DNA from: Deltaproteobacteria bacterium RIFCSPLOWO2_12_FULL_60_16
GTDB taxonomy: Bacteria > Desulfobacterota > Binatia > UBA9968
Assembly: GCA_001798565.1 (NCBI GenBank)
Contig: MGSR01000036.1
Span: 1 to 7,698, forward strand
Direction of reading: 5' to 3'
Length of the DNA stretch: 7,698 nucleotides
Shown here: piece after piece, positions 4,807-7,698 of the stretch
Numbering within the stretch: position 1 is the stretch's first letter
Layout of the letters: every line of letters begins with the position of its first letter
The notes under the pieces: model-generated
Told to the model about the DNA's origin: nothing
Databases searched by the model: none
Seen by the model: the letters and a program-made list of their open reading frames with translations, nothing else
Program-made: the position numbers and the translations under genes

Positions 4807-6336
4807 ATGGCTGCTCAAGAGAGAAAAAGAGGCCTGATCCTCAAGGCGCTCGATCTCGTAGAGCGCTGGGGCAACAAGCTGCCGCATCCGATCACCCTTT
4901 TTTTCCTGCTCTCCTTGGGCGCCCTGGCCGTATCGTGGCTGGCTTCGTCCTTCGCGCTCTCCGTCATCCATCCGGTGACCGGCAAGACCATAGCCGCCGT
5001 CAATCTCCTCGACCGGCAGGGAATACAGAACGTCATCACCAAAGCGGTGACGAATTTCACCGGCTTCGCGCCTCTGGGAACCGTCCTCGTGGCGATGATC
5101 GGAGTCGGCGTGGCCGAGCGCAGCGGCCTTTTCTCGGCCGCGCTCAAGGCGCTGGTGGCGGGAGTCCCCTCCTGGCTCATGACCACGGCCCTGGTCTTCG
5201 CCGGCATCAACGCGAGCCTGGCGGTGGACGCGGGCTACGTGATTCTGGTGCCGCTGGGCGCGGTGCTCTTTGCCGGCATCGGCCGCCACCCCATCGTGGG
5301 ACTGGCCGCCGCGTTCGCCGGGGTCTCGGGAGGATTCAGCGCCAATATCTTCCTCACCGCCTTAGATCCTCTGCTCGCCGGACTCACGCAGGAGGCGGCC
5401 CGGCTCTACGACCCGAACTACACGGTCCCGGTGACCGCCAATTACTATTTCATGATCGCCTCCACCTTCGTGCTCACTCTGATCGGGGTGTGGGTAACGG
5501 TGAAGATTACGGAGCCGAGACTCGGCGTCTACGCCGGAGCCGCGCGGCAATCCCTCGACAGGCTTCGGCGTGAAGAGAAGCGCGGGCTCGCGGCGGCCGG
5601 CCTCACGATAGTCGGAGAGATTCTTATTCTTCTTCTGCTGACGCTCCCGTCGAACGGGCTCTTGCGCGACGCCAAAGGAGGCCTGGAGCCTTTTTTTCAG
5701 GGGATGGTCCTGCTCATGGCCGTTGGCTTTCTTCTCCCCGGCATAGCCTATGGTCTGGCGGCGGGAACGATCAGAGGCGATCGCGACGCGGGCAGGATGA
5801 TCGAAGAGACGATGGGCGCGATGGGGAGCTACATCGCGCTGGCTTTCGCCGCGAGCCAATTTGTCGCCTATTTCGGCTGGTCCAATCTCGGGCTGATTAT
5901 GGCGGTGAGCGGCGCGGAGTTCCTCAAGGCAACGGGCCTCTCGGGCATCCCGCTGATCCTGCTTTTTATCTTCGTGTGCGCGTTGATCGATCTCTTTCTC
6001 GCCAGCGCCTCGGCCAAGTGGGCGGTCATGGGGCCGGTCTTCGTGCCCATGCTGATGATCATGGGATATTCGCCGGAGCTCACCCAGACCGCCTACCGCA
6101 TCGGCGATTCCTTCACCAACATCATCACCCCGCTGATGCCTTACATGCCGCTCATCATCGCCTTCGCGCAGAAATACGATCCCAAGATCGGCCTCGGCAC
6201 GCTCCTCTCCATGATGCTCCCTTACTCCATCGCCTTCGCCGTCGGCTGGACCGTGCTCCTGGCGCTCTGGCTGCTGCTCGGCATTCCGCTCGGACCCGGA
6301 GCGTCGCTGGCGTACCCGCCGGCCGGCAGTTTTTAG
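4807..6336 (+). CDS. AbgT-family transporter (p-aminobenzoyl-glutamate / antimetabolite transporter)
   Basis: This 509-residue inner-membrane protein matches the AbgT family in length (E. coli AbgT is about 508 aa) and in signatures: LERWGNKLPHPITLFF-type start (VERWGNKLPHPITLFF, 18-33), GVAERSGLF (101-109), NIFLTALDPLLAGLT (180-194), then SASAKWAVMGPVFVPM (400-415), GYSPELTQTAYRIGDSFTN (420-438) and ITPLMPYMPLI (440-450). Asp187, Trp405 and the Arg431/Asp434 pair match residues known to matter in this family. It has many hydrophobic spans (for example 30-52, 88-120, 124-156, 162-190, 212-235, 263-282, 298-320, 340-368, 380-400, 407-420, 440-453, 470-494). Known members import the folate breakdown product p-aminobenzoyl-glutamate or export sulfonamides, so the direction and substrate here are open. 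No Shine-Dalgarno site is seen before the ATG. It is flanked by heptad arrays on both sides, and the second begins at its stop codon. Confidence 0.92.
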   Translation: MAAQERKRGLILKALDLVERWGNKLPHPITLFFLLSLGALAVSWLASSFALSVIHPVTGKTIAAVNLLDRQGIQNVITKAVTNFTGFAPLGTVLVAMIGVGVAERSGLFSAALKALVAGVPSWLMTTALVFAGINASLAVDAGYVILVPLGAVLFAGIGRHPIVGLAAAFAGVSGGFSANIFLTALDPLLAGLTQEAARLYDPNYTVPVTANYYFMIASTFVLTLIGVWVTVKITEPRLGVYAGAARQSLDRLRREEKRGLAAAGLTIVGEILILLLLTLPSNGLLRDAKGGLEPFFQGMVLLMAVGFLLPGIAYGLAAGTIRGDRDAGRMIEETMGAMGSYIALAFAASQFVAYFGWSNLGLIMAVSGAEFLKATGLSGIPLILLFIFVCALIDLFLASASAKWAVMGPVFVPMLMIMGYSPELTQTAYRIGDSFTNIITPLMPYMPLIIAFAQKYDPKIGLGTLLSMMLPYSIAFAVGWTVLLALWLLLGIPLGPGASLAYPPAGSF

Positions 6337-6364
6337 TTGCTAGTTTTTAGTTTCTAGTTTTAAA
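6330..6364. repeat. Heptad repeat array 4 (AT-type, single orientation)
   Basis: Five consecutive 7-mers: TTTTTAG, TTGCTAG, TTTTTAG, TTTCTAG, TTTTAAA. The first includes the TAG stop of the AbgT-family gene. The unit resembles the TTATTAG form of array 1. Unlike the other three arrays, no facing arm is seen, so it is not an obvious hairpin. It lies 40 bases before the start codon of the binding-protein gene. Confidence 0.75.
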
Positions 6365-6392
6365 TGAAGCGCAAACTCGATACTTGGCAACT

Positions 6393-6397
6393 GGAGG
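6393..6397 (+). promoter_or_regulatory. Ribosome binding site that decides the binding-protein start
   Basis: GGAGG (6393-6397) is seven bases before the ATG at 6405. An in-frame TTG at 6384 lies upstream of this site and would add seven residues (MATGGGN) before the signal peptide; the ATG is preferred. Confidence 0.75.
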
Positions 6398-6404
6398 CGG
6401 CAAC

Positions 6405-7403
6405 ATGAAAAAGCCCATCGGCTGGATCCTGCTGATCCTTCTTACGATCGTACCGGCACTCGCGCGTGCCCAGGGGAAGCCGGAGAAGGAGCGCGTCCGC
6501 ATCGGTTACGCGGCGCGCGCGGTGACGCACTCTCTGCCCTTCTTGGCGAACGAGGCCGGTCTGTTCCGCGAGGAAGGACTCCAGGTCGAGGTCGTGCGCA
6601 CGGCCGGCGCTGTCTCCCCCATGGCGCTGATCTCAGGAGACACGGACTTCGCCACCATGTCGGCGTTTCTGATGATCCCGGTCGCCGCCCAGAACCGCGA
6701 GGTGGTCATGCTGAGCGGCGTCACCCGCTACGCCTCGATGTCTCTCGTATCGCGCCCCGAGATCCGTAGCGCCAAGGAACTGTCCGGCGCGATCGTCGGC
6801 CTCCAGCGTCCGGGAGACGCCTATGAGAAGAACGCCCGCTCCGCCCTGCAACACTTAGGCCTGAATCCGGACAAGGACGTCAGGTTTCTCTATCTCGGCA
6901 GCAACGAGGTGATGTGGACGGCGCTCGAGACGCGCAGGATCGCCGCTACCATGCTCACCCCGCCGGCCACCCTGTTCGCCCGCAAGGCCGGGATGAATTT
7001 CCTGGTCAACCTCGCCGAATTGAAGATCGAATACCAGGGCTCCACGCTGGCGACGCGCCGCTCCTTTATAAGGGACCATCCCAATCTCACCCGGCGCGTG
7101 GTGCGGGCGATGGTGCGGGGCATCCATTTTTATAAAACCCGGCGCGAGGATACGCTGAAAATCCTCTCGAAGTTTCTCGGCACCAAAGACCGCGAGGCCC
7201 TGGATGAGGCCTGGAATTACGCCTCGGACATGCCGAGCAAGCCTTACCCCGTGGAGAGCGCCGTCCAGGCCGTCATCAACCATCTCGCGGAGCGCGAGGC
7301 AAAGTATGCGAAGCACAAGCCTGCCGAGTTCATCGAATCCGGCCTCCTCTCCGAACTCGACAAGAGCGGCTACATCGACCGGCTGTATGCCGAGAGGCGA
7401 TAG
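6405..7403 (+). CDS. Secreted ABC-type substrate-binding protein (NMT1/SsuA-like)
   Basis: This 332-residue protein starts with a Sec signal peptide: MKK, a hydrophobic core (IGWILLILLTIVPAL) and a likely signal peptidase I site after Ala22 (ARA before QGK). There is no lipobox cysteine, so a soluble periplasmic protein is expected. The mature part opens with RVRIGYAARAVTHSLPFLANEAGLFREEGLQVEVV, the classic start of NMT1/THI5/SsuA-type periplasmic binding proteins, followed by the SGDTDFATMSAF segment, a KELSGAIVGLQRPGDAYEKNAR hinge region and a helical C-terminal lobe. Family members bind sulfonates, taurine, nitrate, pyrimidine precursors and similar small molecules. The ligand here cannot be named. 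No ABC permease or ATPase gene is in the window, so it may be an orphan that relies on a distant transporter. A stem-loop spans the stop codon, and a DUF1178 gene follows. Confidence 0.9.
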   Translation: MKKPIGWILLILLTIVPALARAQGKPEKERVRIGYAARAVTHSLPFLANEAGLFREEGLQVEVVRTAGAVSPMALISGDTDFATMSAFLMIPVAAQNREVVMLSGVTRYASMSLVSRPEIRSAKELSGAIVGLQRPGDAYEKNARSALQHLGLNPDKDVRFLYLGSNEVMWTALETRRIAATMLTPPATLFARKAGMNFLVNLAELKIEYQGSTLATRRSFIRDHPNLTRRVVRAMVRGIHFYKTRREDTLKILSKFLGTKDREALDEAWNYASDMPSKPYPVESAVQAVINHLAEREAKYAKHKPAEFIESGLLSELDKSGYIDRLYAERR

Positions 7404-7421
7404 GCTCGAGCCCCTCGGCAT
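7387..7421 (+). terminator. Stem-loop spanning the stop codon of the binding-protein gene
   Basis: Arms 7387-7397 (ATGCCGAGAGG) and 7411-7421 (CCCCTCGGCAT) pair at 10 of 11 positions around a 13-base loop that holds the TAG stop (7401-7403). The stem is strong but no T-run follows, so it is a weak candidate for intrinsic termination and may instead protect the 3' end of the mRNA or assist Rho-type termination. Confidence 0.4.
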
Positions 7422-7435
7422 CGCGTAACCCACCC

Positions 7436-7464
7436 TTGACAGTCGCCCCAACAGGCCTTAAGTA
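7436..7464 (+). promoter_or_regulatory. Candidate promoter for the DUF1178 gene
   Basis: TTGACA (7436-7441), a perfect -35 hexamer, is followed after 17 bases by TAAGTA (7459-7464), a weak -10. The expected start of transcription is one to three bases before the ATG at 7473. The layout is the same as the candidate promoter before the AbgT-family gene, including a CCC-rich run just before TTGACA. Confidence 0.4.
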
Positions 7465-7472
7465 GAGATTAT

Positions 7473-7698
7473 ATGGTCGCGTACGACCTCGTCTGCAAGA
7501 AAAAACACCAGTTTGAAGGCTGGTTTCCGAGCTTCGAAGGCTTCCAGGAGCAGGCCGAAAAGAACCTCATCTCCTGCCCCACCTGCGGCACTACCGAAGT
7601 GGAGCGGATGGCGCACGCCTGCGCCGTGCTCAGCAGCCGCGGCGACAAAGAAGAGAAAACGCAACCCGTCCGTACAAAAAAGGCCGCTGAATTCGCTC
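7473..7698 (+). CDS. DUF1178 family protein, N-terminal part (cut by window edge)
   Basis: The frame opens at ATG 7473 and stays open to the window end (75 full codons). It begins MVAYDLVCKKKHQFEGWFPSF and continues NLISCPTCGTTEVERMAHACAV. This fits the DUF1178 family, whose members start with Y-D-L-x-C...H-x-F-E-G-W-F and have a second CPxCG pair. Cys8, Cys35 and Cys38, perhaps with His12, could form a zinc-ribbon-like site. The biochemical role of the family is not known. After the ribbon comes a charged linker (RGDKEEKTQPVRTKKA). No strong Shine-Dalgarno site is seen, only AGAG at 7464-7467. The upstream gap of 69 bases and its own candidate promoter suggest separate transcription from the binding-protein gene. 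Confidence 0.85.
   Translation, partial: MVAYDLVCKKKHQFEGWFPSFEGFQEQAEKNLISCPTCGTTEVERMAHACAVLSSRGDKEEKTQPVRTKKAAEFA

Noticed and set aside
6318..6336. GCCGGCCGGC followed by TTTTT as a terminator of the AbgT-family gene
   Set aside because: The palindrome leaves no loop unless the stem shrinks to three pairs, and the Ts belong to the heptad array and the stop codon.
6855..7451. A 198-codon minus-strand frame opposite the binding-protein gene
   Set aside because: Shadow of the NMT1/SsuA-like gene, whose signal peptide and motifs are clear on the plus strand.

Overview
The window reads as ordinary chromosome from a GC-rich, uncultured-type Gram-negative bacterium. Signs are the secreted NMT1/SsuA-like binding protein, a PaaA-like di-iron protein, an ETF pair and a TTG start. 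The mix recalls lineages such as Binatota, Tectomicrobia, NC10/Rokubacteria or former Deltaproteobacteria, but this is an impression and not a placement. No rRNA, tRNA, CRISPR array, phage gene or transposase was seen.

Layout. (1) 1-194, plus: the last 63 codons of pyruvate kinase, which converges on the next block. (2) 207-3169, minus: a run transcribed from right to left, made of a PaaA-like ferritin-fold di-iron protein, a small unknown protein of 63-65 residues, then electron transfer flavoprotein beta and alpha. (3) 3170-3340: a 171-bp divergent control region with two palindromes, the better one close to the nicotinate phosphoribosyltransferase gene. (4) 3341-7403, plus: nicotinate phosphoribosyltransferase (TTG start), an AbgT-family membrane transporter, and a secreted ABC-type substrate-binding protein without its permease or ATPase. 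(5) 7473-7698, plus: the start of a DUF1178 zinc-ribbon-like protein, cut by the window edge.

How the genes may work together. NAPRT feeds NAD salvage. EtfAB collects electrons from flavin dehydrogenases and passes them toward the quinone pool. The PaaA-like protein keeps the two Glu-x-x-His pairs of di-iron oxygenases and the C-terminal PaaA signature, but has no PaaB/C/D/E neighbours. Its proximity to etfBA suggests, without proving, a shared redox role. AbgT and the binding protein both concern small-molecule transport.

The most unusual feature is not a gene. Four intergenic spacers (1185-1272, 2071-2147, 4711-4766, 6330-6364) hold degenerate arrays with a strict 7-base period, and three of the four are built as facing (inverted) arms that could fold. 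They lie just before etfA, etfB, the AbgT gene and the binding-protein gene. They fall into an AT-type (TTATTGG/TTTTTAG) and a GC-type (TTTCAGC/GCTGACG). The window has no gene-free stretch longer than 300 bases.
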